The notes: generated by a model not told the origin, from the letters alone. Positions 35,340-48,310 are shown, numbered from the stretch's first letter. The stretch is DNA of 64,000 nt from Capitulum mitella (GCA_030062745.1 CP099846.1:19129621-19193620), one strand, 5' to 3'. Numbers and translations are program-made.

Positions 35340-36180
35340 TTTGCTGCATCCGGCCGGAGACAATAACCGGTCGTTAAGTCCGCACGGATCACCACCGGCC
35401 CCTCTTCCTGGAACCGGCCCCGCACCGGCCGCCGCCGAGCCCACCGGAAGTCCGCCATGTCCGGCCGGTGGCTCAGCTCGCGTGTCCGTCGGCCCAGAGG
35501 GCGTCAGACTCAGAAAAGCAGGAAGGCTGGACGGCGCCGACTGGGACAGGAGACGGCGGCTCCGGCGAGAAAAGGGTGCGAACGCCCGCTGAATTCTCCC
35601 TTGTGTCTCGTCTGGGAGAGACGCTTCCCTGGGGTAGTCACCGCGACCGGAAGGTAGAATGCCCGGCAGCGGTCGTAGAAAATGGAAAAGCACTTCAGAA
35701 GGCAAATATACATGCATGGATATAACACATGCCTTGGTTGCTGAACGATGACGATTATTGCTACCTACTTTGGTACCTTTTTCAGCGTAAAAACGCTACT
35801 GGATATTCCTGATCTCCTAAACAAACGTCCCCAGGTAATGACGCTTCTAGCTGTCCAACGGAACATCGTTGCAAAAAAGACTAAAGTCCCAACGTTGTTC
35901 CGTCTGCATGACCGCAACTGCAGCTACTTAGCTGTCTGTTTCTTACGTCAGCTGACCAAAATCGACTCCGTTCGACCGGCCGGCCGACGGCCTTCCTCGT
36001 CCGGGACCGGCCGGCCGACGGCAGGACGTGACGACCATGCGGGACGACGCGCGGCGGCGACAATCGGCCGCTCAGCGTCGGAATCGGCGGCGAAACGGCG
36101 CGTCCGCACCTGGCCGGCTGGCCTCAATCCGGCCGGCTCACGCGGCAGAGATATGAGCCGGCCGGCCGCTCGGCGCTGCC
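35340..36180. other. CpG-rich block with clustered GGCCGGCC
   Basis: Repeated CCGGCCGG motifs, including two direct copies of GACCGGCCGGCCGACGG at 35974-35990 and 36005-36021 (31-bp period). The density of CpG resembles a CpG island or promoter region, but no gene start could be tied to it. Long overlapping frames on both strands follow from composition. Confidence 0.5.
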
Positions 36181-39100
36181 TGGTTTTCGCTTCCCCGACG
36201 CAGCGGTGTGACGACATCAGCGGCGCTCACGGCTGCTGTCTGGGGTCAGGGCACGGCGCGGCGGTGCCGGTACTGTTTAGACCCGAGGCTGGTGACTGGT
36301 ACCCGGATGTTCAACCGCCGCACACTGAAACTCCGCGGGCCGTCTAGAAACCTAACCGAGCCGACAAGCAAGGTTTTATGACCATGTTATTTCCTGCGTG
36401 TGGTTTGCGAGACCCTGGCGATATGGAATGAAACTGTGTTTCAGTTGCTCGACGGCAGCATATTTGCTTATTCAAATTGCAAGCAAGTTTCGGCAATCCT
36501 CGAGGCATATACCAAGCATCAACAACCGCCCCAGATCCTCTGACGTCACAGCATTGACAGCAAACGGCGCGCCGCCACCAGCCGGAGGCAGGGCAGGGTT
36601 AACCGAGACACTGCTGAACAGCAGGAAACCACTCCAGAGAGGGCGCCGCCGTGGAACCCAACCCACCGCCGGACCACTGCCGGAAACAAAGAGTTAGAGG
36701 CGGGTCGTCGTTGGTGACAGGGCGACGACGTATTGGAGCCACCGGCAGCCAGCTGGTGTGTAGCCAGGATTTACCTACGAAGGCCAGGCCCGATCACTGT
36801 GACCCCACAAACAGCTATAGAAAGTTTTTAAAGTGGTTAATCAGACCCAATGGCACTGAAATGGTGAATGGGAGGGACATCTTTGGACGTAAAAGCGACG
36901 CGTTGATGTTTATACTGATGGCTTACACTGATGGCTATTATGATTTGGAGCACTGTTGTCGTTGAAAAGGACGGCCCTTGAACCCCAGAAGCTCAGCTGA
37001 CTACGTCCACGGCCACCGGTCGCCGGCTGCACTGTACTGCCTTGACCTGCGGTACAGTGACTACAGCCGGAACATCACGACACGAACTACCAGGCCGACA
37101 AACCACAGTACTGCCTGGTGCTTGGCGGCTGGATGGATGTCGAACGGAATGGAGTGCTGATGGAAAGTAGATATCAGGATACGTGATGCTTTATCAGGTA
37201 TTGTCTGGGGAAATTATTAGCAAATTCGCGTCCCGGTAGTCTTCAGTTGATCAAGCCTTTTGTAAATGTTATCCACAGTGTATTTCTTTATAAATTTGGT
37301 ACATTCAACAGCGCCTCCCACAGAGAGCCGTACTGACCTCATAATCTTCATATAGCAATCACTTGTATAAATTAAATGTGACTTCGTCAGACCTGGCACG
37401 ACGCTGACAATTTTGCACAAGCAGCGACATGCCAGTCCTGTGAAAAAGTAATGTGCCGCAACGCAGGTCTGTAATGCGGGATAACATAACGGTGTAGGAA
37501 AGATAGGTCGAGCTTACCAACCGTTCTAACAGCAACTCGCACACGAACAAAATCCTAATGTTAAAGGTTCGTTAACAACGTTAAAACAACGTCAAAAACT
37601 CCCAGTTCGTGTTGCTCCTGTTAAGACTTTTGCACTCATACCAACGCTTCAGTGAGCACAACATGTTACACTTTCCCACTTCAATACCCGTCTGAGGCTT
37701 TGATTGCGACAGTCGGATGCCAGGCAACCGTCTCCAAGGCCGGCAGCCGCTGTTCGCCAGCCCGTAAAATCGAAGTTACACTCTGAACTGGTTCCACACA
37801 GACCTTAACGAGCACCAGCAGCGCCGCACTACCCACTGCGGCTGGCCGGACTGGCGGCAGTCAACTGTTGACGGGAGCCCCTGCCGGGGGATCCGGACGG
37901 CCCACGCCGCAGCGACGGGAACTCCTGAAACACCAGGTCCTGCGCCTTTGGGCGAAGGACACCGCGGGCCGGACTTCGTAGCCTCTTATCGCCATTGGAA
38001 AAAAACGGTTCGCTCTAATAAAACCAAAACAAATCAGAAGAGCACGTATTTCCCAGTAGTGCATACCAGCGAAGGCTGAAAGTTGAAAAGGTGACGGCAC
38101 CAACATAAACAACGCCGCCAACTTGAACTGTTTCCTCGGTATCCCGGCAGCGGAATCAATGCACGCAGTGTTGATCCGACAGCAGTGAAGCAAACCATTT
38201 CAACTCTTTTGTCTGGGCACGGCCACGCATCTACCTGTATGGTCGCTTTCGCTGAACTGAATGAACGCTGTATGGTATTGCGATATACGTCGTCAGTGGA
38301 CGGCGGCGGCCCAGAGTTTTACGGCCAGCGGCGGCTTATCAGCAGGTGCTGGGTTCTCAGCGCTATGCACCTCACAGCTATGTGGCGATTTTTCTGCTGA
38401 GCTGAATTCGACGCGACGTTGCTGGTTTAGCCGGCGACAACAATGCCCTTCTTGATGGGCGAAATTCGCCGATAAACCGTGTGAAAGTCTGTTTGACAAA
38501 ACACTACAGTAAATGCAAATGTCTTCCAGGCCTAAGCCAAGCTGGCACTGATCTGATCTCTGCGCTCATAAAAAAGGCGAGGAGTACTAACAATTTCGCC
38601 TTACTCGTCCAGTCTTTTCCGGAGGCCACAGACGCACGTGTCACGGACTAGCAGTCACGCAAAATGATAGGCGAGGCCTCAGTTGGCTGGCGAAATATGA
38701 GTATCGAAGCCGATTTTTTCTATTTTCCGTTCCAGAATTGCAACCAAGGTCAACACTGGAGAACGCAAGGAACTGATTCTTACCTTTGTGGTGGTAATGT
38801 GAGTCTAAAATCTTAAATTTACCTGTGTAGCTCTTAACCAGTTTTGTTTTTTTCATTGTTTTTGGAGATGTCGAGATGTGATAAACCACAAGGATGACGT
38901 GAATGACCGCAACATATGGTTAATGAAACACTAGCCGGAAACATACCAGAAATGCACGTTTGTTGGTATCTTGGTTTTCAGTTTTCAGTCTTGTGCTAAA
39001 AAAGGCAAATTTGTTAAATCCAGAGCAGAACGACCATTCAATGACCTTACTTTTTGTGGCGGACGTTTCATTTGCGTTCATCACGTTCACCGAGGTTGTG

Positions 39101-40110
39101 AGCAGTGCTAGGATGGTCTAAGACGCGTTAAACATTAAGTGGTGCGATTCAGTTGGACGTTTAAGCTCAGCACTACCGTAAAAAGAGCTAAGTGAACGCG
39201 GCCAGTAATGACATATCCGTTTCGTCTTCCTAGTGAGATCAGCATCCAATCGACAGATATTTCTCATGAATAAACAACTGCGGTCGTATATTCATTCATC
39301 TGTTTAATTTCCAACGAGGCCGCTTGCCGACTGAAGAGTGAGTTCTGTTTCAGAAATACTGCGTTTCACCTCCTGAGAATAACACACAGACCTTTGGCCA
39401 CCAGCCGACTATATCATGTGTTCAGCGTGTATTCAACGAAGGCAAAATGATCCAGACATTCTGAAGGATAAACCAAAACCATCAGAGGCGACTGGAATAT
39501 ATGAATGAATGCAAACTTGCTTAAACACCGACATGAAAATCATTTACGGAATTTCAGCTTAAAATGCATGGATCTGGAAGCTTGCAATTTCAGTTACAAA
39601 ACATTATGGCAGTGATATAACAAACAATACGCAACTTTACTAGTATTATCTCTAAAACGTTTACATCCCAAGAAACCTTGTGAAATGTGGCAGTACAATA
39701 AATCTGCATTCTTTGAACTGCCTTCAAGACAGAACTTCAGTCTAATGCAACATAATATACTACCACTCTGACAAACATTTAATACTGCACTGAGGTGGCT
39801 GTGCACAATGCCCGAGGAACGTTTCATCTTATAGGATACCAACCGGAAGTATACCACCCAGCATCACACTCGGAGGCCATCGCTCCCACAAACGGCCCTA
39901 GGGGGACATTAGGCTGAAATTCGCACCAAACAGAGAACAGAGAACCACCGGGCGTGGTACCAAGGAAATGGAACAAGCGCTACTGAAATTCTCTTCTCTA
40001 AGGGTATCGAACTAAAAGGACGTAAGCACAATGTTCAAATATCATCAGCTGGTCATGGAAGAGCTCATGCAGTAAACGACAGTCCTGCACGTATCCAAAT
40101 AAAACGACCC
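36181..40110. other. No gene recognised
   Basis: Short frames on both strands, with patches of higher G+C at about 36.5-37.1 and 37.7-38.0 kb. A solitary GTGTAGCCAGGATTT at about 36759 resembles a family B hAT terminus but has no partner. Confidence 0.4.
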
Positions 40111-40345
40111 ACAGACGCCGTCACCCCTGCCCTGTTGGGGGTCCGGTGGGCCGGGGGAGGGGCGGCAGTGGGGGGCCGAGCCTGCGTGCAGGCCCACAAA
40201 CGCCGTCATCTTTGTTCTGATGGGGGTCCGGTGGGCCGACGGAGGGACGGCAGTGAGGGCCCGGACCTGCACGCAAATCCACACACGCCGTCACCTCTGG
40301 TGCGGCGGGGGCCGGGCCTGCGCGCGCCCACAGACGCCGTCACCG
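40111..40345. repeat. Minisatellite, about 85-bp unit
   Basis: CACA(G/A/C)ACGCCGTCA recurs near 40111, 40195, 40280 and 40329, with GGGGGTCCGGTGGGCCG shared between the first two units and a shorter last unit. Long frames on both strands here are repeat artefacts. Confidence 0.8.
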
Positions 40346-40497
40346 GCGCCGTGCGTGTTGCCGCAAATATTTGGCTGCTGAGGCTCTGCGCGGAGCTGGC
40401 AAAAACAGGCCGGCCTGATGACGGCGCCTGGAATCGACTGTGGTCGAGCTTATCGAACACGACCGGCGCTGGAAAACCGAGGCCGGCAACAAATGCC

Positions 40498-40562
40498 TCC
40501 CTCCCTCCCTCTCCCCCTCTCTCTCTCTCACTCCCCGTCTCTCTCTCTGTCCGTCTGTCTTC
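40498..40562. repeat. (CT)n pyrimidine tract
   Basis: CCCTCCCTCTCCCCCTCTCTCT-type repeats pass into CTGTCCGTCTGTC. Low complexity, no gene. Confidence 0.9.
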
Positions 40563-41044
40563 CTCAGTCTTTTCCACGTTGGGTCTTGCCCCTCTGCCCC
40601 AGCCTTTGTTGCGATTTTATCTCCTTTTTGGAAATCTATGTGCGTCCCTTTTGTCTTTGAAAGCGTGTGTGGCTATTCCATCGCTACCGTGGATGCGAGG
40701 TTTCTAGCTCAAAGTGGCCACAGAGCGTTGCCTTCTCCAAAGAGCAAAATTAGAAGTCCTTCTCTACCTCGTCGAATCTGGCTAATACTGTTGCAAGTCA
40801 GGCATGACTTTTTTACAGTTTTGATTCCAATAGTTTACCAGAGTGATGTTAGGGATCGGACCCGTGTTATGCGGAGCTTATTGTATGAATTTTGACGTCC
40901 TTCACCGGATCGTACGATTCCAGGTAACTGGTCATTTTGCGGCAAAATTTTACGTTCCACCCAGGGTATGATACGACCGTGTAATATTCGGGATCATCCT
41001 CTGTTGGCCACTTGTGGGTTGACCCTAGGGCCTAATATCAAACG

Positions 41045-41123
41045 TCGTGGTGACTCGAACCTGTCTTGCCAAATGGCAGGACGAGGAGATTAACGCCCTT
41101 CCAACTGAGCTACCGACCCTGCT
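41045..41123 (-). repeat. tRNA-like sequence, probable SINE head
   Basis: On the minus strand, GGTCGGTAGCTCAGTTGG (A box) is followed by GGTTCGAGTCA (B box) at tRNA-like spacing. Acceptor ends do not pair, so a tRNA gene is unlikely. A tRNA-derived SINE running leftward from about 41123 is the better reading. Confidence 0.5.
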
Positions 41124-41469
41124 GGTTAAATATGATCTAAATAATTCAGACAGAGTGAACAAAGCCACTTATACGATCCATAAAGCCAGGGTGCTGAATG
41201 GCTGCTTGCTTGCTTGGATGTGATTTATAGATTACTCACGACTTACACTTCCCTGAACAACAATGCTGGTGCGCAGGAAATGCCCGAAAACCATTCAATG
41301 CATAGGCTATGTTTAAGCACGTCACAATATCCAAAAATTAGTGAAAAAAACACCTTTATTTCGGATATGAATTAAGCTTGACTACTACTACAAATTGGTT
41401 GCCCGCACCCGTCTGTGCTGAAGATCGTCCGCGTCCGTCTGCCAGTATTCGCAGCCGTCTACTGCTTGT

Positions 41470-41800
41470 TTGTTTGTCATGAGCTAGGACGCACAGCTTC
41501 TTGGGTTCAAGCGTCCGTGTCTTGAGTCAGTCTTGCGTCTCGACGGGCGTCAGTCAGTCGTCTAAGTCAGTCGTCAGTCGGTCAGTCCGTCTATCGGGTC
41601 TTCCGCACCAGTCTGCAATTCATGGGGAAAAATGATGCAGTACAGAAAAGTAAAATTTGTTTCCGTTTGGAACAGTTCTTCACGCCCCAGACAGACGACT
41701 GTCTGACGCCTGACGTGACACAAGACTTGACTCAAGACACCTGAGCCCAAGAGACTGCTCCCTAACTCACAGCAAAAAAAAACAGATGTTGGACGCACAA
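41470..41800. mobile_element. Foldback element rich in CAGTCGTC/GACTCAAG motifs
   Basis: The left arm CTTGGGTTCAAG, GTGTCTTGAGTCAGTCTTGC, GGCGTCAGTCAGTCGTCT is matched inversely on the right by AGACGACTGTCTGACGCC, ACAAGACTTGACTCAAGACA and CTGAGCCCAAG. The centre, near 41620-41690, holds unrelated sequence. Arms are about 100-130 bp and imperfect. A related fragment lies at 11437-11500. Confidence 0.6.
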
Positions 41801-41949
41801 GCTAAACTAGCAAATTGTCTTCGAGGGGTTATTTGCAGTTCAATGAGCAGGATGGTCAAACATCACCTGTCTGTCACATCCCACAGTTCTATTGTTCAGA
41901 AATTACAGAAAACTGTGCAAACGCACACTAGCCTTCACGAAATTCGGAC

Positions 41950-42145
41950 GCCAATCTAGATGCCAGTGCGGTACCGTTCATACTCGTCCGCGCTGTGGAA
42001 GTGGAAATACCCAATTCCATCCGTCCGCGTCCGCACATGTCTGGGGCAGTTCGCGTCCGTCTACCCTCGTCCGCATTCGTCTACCGGCAGACCCGTGCGG
42101 ATCCGTACAGGCCCAACGCTTTTGTCCACGCGGACCGTCGCGGTG
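41950..42145. repeat. CGTCCG(C/T)-rich cryptic repeat
   Basis: The hexamer CGTCCG or GTCCGC/GTCCGT recurs many times (from CTCGTCCGCGCTG near 41985 to CTCGTCCGCATTCGTCTACC near 42070), echoing the same motif at about 41400-41460 on the other side of the foldback element. Composition alone keeps several frames open. Confidence 0.55.
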
Positions 42146-43713
42146 TGAATCAAGCGTTACATGACGCAAATAAAGTTGAAAATTCTTCACGTAACGCCCA
42201 AACAGAAAACGGAAAATGGTGTATCTTTTCATCTGAATAACTGCGGACCTAACGCAGTTTTTAACGTTCATGTCACGCGCTCATGTTTCAGGAGACACCC
42301 GATTTTGTGCGGCAGTCTCTCATCAGGCGGCTTAGCTGGCAGAAACCGATTAATTGTAGGTAAAACAAATTCGTGGTAAAAATTAAATACTTTACTTTTT
42401 AAAACGTGCATTACGTACCAGAATTTCACTGATTCGGTTTCAGTGACCAGTCATAAGCCATGGGACAATCGACAGTCCGAACTACGTCTGTTTCATGCTA
42501 TGCGTGCTCTGACTGGTATCGGATAACTCATCACCCCTGTCAGTATTTTAATTTGCCTTGGGAAATCGTAATGCTCGTGTTCTTTATAGAATCTGACAGG
42601 AGCATCAGTTCCGTGGAATTCCGTGGAAAATATCCGTTTAATTAGCTAATTAGTTGGCTCACTGCAAAGCAGGACAACGCTGGACTACTTGCCTTCATCG
42701 ACGTCTACACTAATTTAACCTAGCTTAATCGACTTTGAGCAGTTGGGGTATTTTTCTTTTGCCAAACAGCTAGTTCACAAAGCTGCCAGAGTTCTTTCTT
42801 TTATATTGAAACTGCTGGTATTTTCGTTCTTGCGCCGGCGCTACCACACGAATCTTGATTAAGTCTCCAACCTATTCAGACGAAGGATTTATATCAGACA
42901 TTCAGAGAGCAATCAGAACAGTGATAGTTTGGAAAGTAAGATGTAAATTATGAATGGCAGTGTGTAACTGAACTTTCTGTTCATGAATACCTCACAAAAA
43001 TGTTCACAAAGTGTACTCTGGAGACAGATGGAGTCATAAAAGGAATCCATATGTGTTTCAGTCACGGGAACACTGATAAGTAAATTGGCTTGTTGCAATA
43101 CGGCAAGTGATCATGTGGCTGCGGCACTGCGAGTGTGGCTGGCAAAAATTCGGAGATCGGAACTTTCAGATGGTGCACGATTATAGTACCCTCAACGTCT
43201 TAATTCTTTGATAACTCGATACAATAAACGAGTATAACTTTCCATAAAGCAAAGACATTTTACAGCATTGAATCCAGTAGTGTTTTATATTAGATCCACT
43301 ACCGAGTGCTTGTATGTGCATTTTGCCATAAAAGTGTTTCTGGTGGCACAATGTTACCTTACTTGACCACGGAACCGATTTGTTTTTTTTTTTTTTTGCA
43401 GGAGACAAACCGCTTTTCGCCTCACGATAACTAAGTCACGTACACTGACCAATGACTACAGCATATGTCAGATCAGAACCCAACAGAAGCTAAGTAATCT
43501 TACAGCTGAGTGTTCGAAATAACCTGGGCGGTTCATACCATTTCTGGAAAATGAGTCAATGTGAAGAGCCATATACTTCTTGGCGTATCCGTATTTCTGT
43601 GACCAGTTCATAACTGTCTGCTATCATGTTTTATGACTTCAAAAAAATAAGAACATGTTCCGTTTATTTGCATTCAGTGTGCATCACTACAGCTGTGTTG
43701 TCTCATGCATAGC
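42146..43713. other. No gene recognised
   Basis: Only short frames, a run of 18 T at about 43381-43398 and A+T-rich sequence. Confidence 0.5.
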
Positions 43714-43965
43714 CAGGGACGTAGCCAGGGGGCCATGGGATCCATGCTCACTGGGCCAAGCGATCTACACTATATATCAATTTCGCAGGAACGCGTGATA
43801 GTGATCACGTATATGTTGCGAAAACAAACATTATATGATTTCCTGTGCGTTAAATATGTGGGTAAATTACATAAAATTGCTGCTTTTTCCTATAGATTTC
43901 GTCATATACCAGTCACATATGACAAATTTGACATCCACCTGAGGAAAATCCTGGCTACATGCCTG
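43714..43965. mobile_element. Short hAT-type element, family B, copy 2
   Basis: A 252-bp element from CAGGGACGTAGCCAGG to CCTGGCTACATGCCTG, flanked by TGCATAGC (43706-43713) and TGCTTAAC (43966-43973), a 6/8 target duplication. Its reverse complement aligns along most of its length with 18622-18888, sharing TTTAACGCACAG and ATATGATCACTAT-like blocks. Non-coding. Confidence 0.75.
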
Positions 43966-45829
43966 TGCTTAACTTATACAGATGGCAATGCAAGACCTCA
44001 TGTGAAAATATGCACCAAATAAAGCCAAAAATTTCTGGAATCCGCCAAAGATAAAGACAAGAGGTAACAAGACAGTCTGCTGCTGAATATATTCGTTGTA
44101 ACGCCACAAAATTATACTTCATCAGATGCCTCATGTCCAGAGTCATACAGTCACACTAAGCACAAATAGATGAAGCGATCCAAACAGGGTTTGGCCGCTT
44201 TCGATAATTTTTCGGCAACTAGTTGTTCTCTAACTTTTGCTTCCAACGGCTTTCCGAGGTTCCATTGTGTGTCCTCGCAAAATGCGTGGCTAATTTCTTT
44301 GGGGAAATAAATCCCCACCCCAAATAACAAAAAAAAAAGCAGTAGAAAAACGTCAGAAATCAGCCACAAAAGCAGAAACATGCAGTTTAATTCCTTTACG
44401 TATTGAAGCTCCATTTGCGTGAAATAGTGCTCCGTTCATGTTTTAATCACAGGACAACCCCGAACAGGAACGTTGAGCTTCCAGAGCGCCAAATTGTCCC
44501 TCATTCAGGGCTTATTTGAACAAGTTAACTTGGTGGGGGGAATGCCCCCAGTACCACACCTTGCCCCCCCCCCCCAATCAAGAGCAAGAGCTGTTTTTTT
44601 GCACACGCAAAGAAAAAATAGCCAGGAGTAGAACAAGTGCGATGCTCGCTTTCTAGCGTAACCAAAGAAGTATACCATAAAACGCTGTGCACGAAAGGCT
44701 CTCGCAAAGCAGCATCTTTTCAACGAATACTGTTTATTAAATTGAATTAAACTAAATTAAACGGAGGATATTTTGAAATTATGCGGGGACATTCTGAATC
44801 ATAGAGCAATCTGGCAGCACATGAAAGCATCACTTTACATTGCGTATTGCAGACAAATCTGGTGACCGGTGACGAACGTGTTCGGTAATTTGTACGCTGG
44901 CACCCGATGCCGCTGTTGTCTCGTGGGTGCCAGAGGCGTTATGTTTAAACGCAACAAAACTGAAGGGCGGGTTGGTGTTCAGGGCAGTTTCGCTATGATG
45001 GGATAATGTTAATGCAGTAGCAGTCCAGCAGCACTGTAGTCGTCTCCCTGATTCGAAAACCATGCTAAAATACCGGTACCTCTCTGGTAGAACTTCACTG
45101 AATTAGGTGGCTAAACCCAAAGTTTTAGGCGGAGAAAATAGAAAGTTACTCGTGTATATAATAAAACCGTCACTCTTGCTGTTCCCTGTGCATGGTTTCG
45201 TGCATCCCATGTGCATGTTCCTTGCGTTTCACCAACATGGCATAGCCCAGTCTCCGGGTCGTGACATGTGTTGACGATACCTCATTGGAACGGAGCTAAG
45301 GCAAATATTTTAATTTGAGGTACCTGTTTTAATTTTCCTGACCGATGTTCTGGAAATCGAGCAGTATGTCCCGTGCTGAGGCATTTTATATTTGTGTGTG
45401 GAGTTGCGTAGCAAACTGGTCATACTTTGGTGGGAAATTGTGTTTTGGGAATAGATTACATCAATACAAACTATCCCGAACAGGTGGCCTGCTGCCACAC
45501 TTGGGGAAGAGTCGAAGCTGCCCCCAACATCTCGTCAACATCCTGGCCATCGTTTGCAGATATGTGGCTTAGATACAGCGCTGCTGAAACACGAAGTCTA
45601 GCCATCTATAACCCACGGCAACCCATGGTGCCGGTCTGGTAATTTCCCGCGCACCTCTAAACGCCGGGATATTTAAGGTCCCCGCGGCGACCTGCGTCAA
45701 CGCAGAAAACACCTCATATAGCGGAAGCTGGAACCAGTACGGCGCGCACCATAGGAAAAAAGCCGAGCTTTGGTTGATCGCTGTTCTGGTCAGCTCAGTG
45801 CAAATCACAAGCTGCCTACGTGGATATAA
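43966..45829. other. No gene recognised
   Basis: An 87-codon minus-strand frame at 44151-44414 has a hydrophobic stretch followed by a charged segment but no known domain. A paired G-run/C-run patch (44533-44576) is probably a small repeat end. Confidence 0.4.
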
Positions 45830-48050
45830 ATGATGCAGCGATATTTGCAGCCTCACCATGCGGATAAGCTTACCCAGAGGGACGATGGAACACAGACTGC
45901 CCACAAAGTGATGACAGTGCAGAAGAAACCCCGCATTCCCACAACTCCGGGGCGAAACGTGATAACGAGGCTCCACAGGGCGCTTGACCAGTACCTAGCT
46001 GTCACCAAAGGCAAAGGAAGGAGGTCTGTTCCACAAATGGAGAAGGAAAAGGGATTTATGACCTCTTTGAAGTTGCCCATATCGCCGCCGTTAAGATCAT
46101 CAGAATCCAAGAGGACAAAGACTTCCTTCAGGCCCAACGAGAGTCAGGTCGCCGTGGCTTCATGGTGAGAGTCGATAAGTTTTTTTCTAAGGAGGAACGG
46201 GAGCCAGGCCACAGAGGCTCCATGGTGGAAGTTGATAAGTTTCCTTCTGGGAAGGAGGAGACAGCAAGCCACAGAAACTCTATAATGACAACAGCAGGCC
46301 ACAGAAGGGACCCGCCGTTGTGCTAAAGAGTAGGCCAAGCAGGAGGAAACTGCCCGATTGGGCTCGTCTACGGACAGCATGTAATTGACGGACGAGGATG
46401 ACCCGCAGTCCTTCACCGTACCCTCTCCTTGGGAGCAGCCCTCCAGGAGAGCCAAGAACACCTCACTCCTGGTCTGGCAGCAACCCTTGATCGGACCACA
46501 TTCAGTGATCGCTCTACAGTCCACTTCCGATTGGCGACGTCCTCGGCCCTCGGCCACGGCTCCTCTGAACTGGTGATCGCAGGAGCTCGACCAGACGGGC
46601 GCGTAGATCGCAGAGGAAAGCCATTGCGGAGGAAATCTAGCATTCTTTCTCCTCGCCACCCAATCTGGTGGTCCACCGGGAAGGCTAACTGTTACTCGAC
46701 GATAGGAAGAAGGTGGATCGTCTCACTGTCGTTGTAACCGGCCCAAGAAATGTATTCAAGCTCCTAGGTGTTCCGAAGCTCGCAAGCGAAACTGGAGAAG
46801 CGACAGCCGACGTGGTCGCGCTTCGTCTGGAAGACTGAGGGGTCTCGGATAAGGTCGTCGGTGTGAGCTTTGACACCGCCTCCGGCAACACCGGATAAGT
46901 GCTGGAAGCAAGCACGTTTCTTCAACAGAAGCTTGGGCGACAGCTTCTTCATTTCGCTTGTCGTCATCATATCTTCGAACTAGTGTCATAGGCGGCTTTC
47001 TCCACGTGCTTTGGCCCGTCATCGGAAGAGGGGATTTCCTTCTTCAAGTGCTTCAAACGGAGACTGAGGCACACTGATCGGAGCGAGTTTGGGCCCATAA
47101 TGCGTGAAGACCTGGAGCCAGCAGTGGCCGAGACGTTTGTCTCCTCAAAGGATCGTGTCGTCGCCTTCTGCCTGAGTTCGCCGAGACTCGCAATGATTGT
47201 CGTGAGTTCTTTGAGGTCCCGGTCACCCTCGTTGGCGACAACCCGCGGGGAGTCAGGTTTCTCTAGCCATGTGCTCTACACCGCGCCAGGTGGGTGGAAC
47301 GCATAATCTGCGGGATCGAGATCTTCTTGCTTCGTGGCCAGTTCTCCGTGACTCTCAGTGACTTGGGAGCACTCAGCGCTTCGCGTCTTTCATAGTTGTT
47401 CTGTATGTCAGTGCTTGGTTCTGCGCTCCATCGGCGGTCATAGCTCCCGTGCACGACTTGGCCTTCCCGCAAAGCTTGATATGGACGGTGAAATCTCGAA
47501 GCCGACCTTCAAGAAGTTCGTCAATCACTTTCGGTACCTCAACAAAGAATTGGCTGGCCTGTCGTTCTTCGACGAGCACGTGCCGTGTGAAATGAAGTGG
47601 GGGTTGGTCGTGACACTCCAGGAACAGGAATCAGAGAGTCCGTCCCAGCAAGTACAGATGGGCCGAGCGGCAAAGGAGGTTCTCGCCAAGAAGACCATAG
47701 CGAACTTCATTCGGGCGAAGTCGGTGGGAATCCTGAAGGCCTACGGCATCAGCATGGACCTCCTTGCCGCTGATCTCCCCCTGATTGGGAGACGGCACCT
47801 GGCTTCAGGGGAGCCAAGGAAGTCCTGGGCACGATTGTGTTGGTGAACGACTTTGCCAAGCGAGCCGTGACTCCTATCCAAGCGTAGAACGAGGTATTGA
47901 CAAAGGATGAAAAGCAAAAGCAGCACCTGCTGCAAGTCGTCGCATGGCACCGTCGCCAGTACCCCGATGCCACAAAGATAACTGCAATGTCCTTTTCATC
48001 TAAGCCACACTGCTGCCCACAGAGTGAACGGCCCACGACCTGAGACGGAC
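45830..48050 (+). pseudogene. Decayed transposase-like gene, probably hAT-type
   Basis: Conserved-looking protein blocks lie in order on the plus strand but in shifting frames: YDLFEVAHIAAVKIIRIQED (about 46058), KLLGVPKLASETGEATADVV (about 46766), VVGVSFDTASGN and LLHFACRHHIFELV (about 46857-46980), IICGIEIFLLRGQFSVTLSD (about 47303), KPTFKKFVNHFRYLNKEL (about 47502), and VNDFAKRAVTPIQA plus LTKDEKQKQHLLQVVAWHRR (about 47843-47953). In-frame TGA, TAA and TAG lie within the central block. From memory these blocks resemble a large uncharacterised transposase-like family repeated in many invertebrate genomes; the 'DTAS-N' and 'CRHHxxEL' spacing echoes hAT transposases. Start, terminal repeats and target site were not resolved. 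Confidence 0.5.
46141..46262 (+). repeat. Two tandem copies of about 60 bp
   Basis: GAG(T/C)CAGG(T/C)C...GGCT(T/C)CATGGTG and GT(C/T)GATAAGTTT are repeated with a period near 60 bases, giving a repeated protein phrase (MVRVDKF / MVEVDKF). They lie within the decayed transposase-like gene. Confidence 0.65.
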
Positions 48051-48194
48051 CATGTGAAGTGTCTTTCAATTCACTCAGTCAAAAGAAATACTGTGATGTA
48101 CATTTTATGCATACCGTGTGCATTTAAAGACTGGAGCGCAAAGCACATGTCTGGGGCCATTTTAAACTCACCTCACCATGACGACATATCCCTA

Positions 48195-48206
48195 ATTTAT
48201 ATAATT

Positions 48207-48240
<34 letters not shown>

Positions 48241-48310
48241 ATATATATTATATCATATATATATATTACTATATATTCCTATATATTATATTCCTTATAT
48301 ATTATATCCC
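48195..48310. repeat. (TA)n-rich microsatellite
   Basis: Irregular TA repeats pass into repeated TATATTCC and CCCATATCC phrases. Confidence 0.9.

Noticed and set aside
35253-35717. 154-codon minus-strand frame
   Set aside because: Open because of high G+C; Pro/Gly/Ala-rich with no motif. It does not encode the cyclase N-terminus.
36759-36790. GTGTAGCCAGGATTT as a third family B element
   Set aside because: Only one end is present. No partner end, interior homology or duplication was found.
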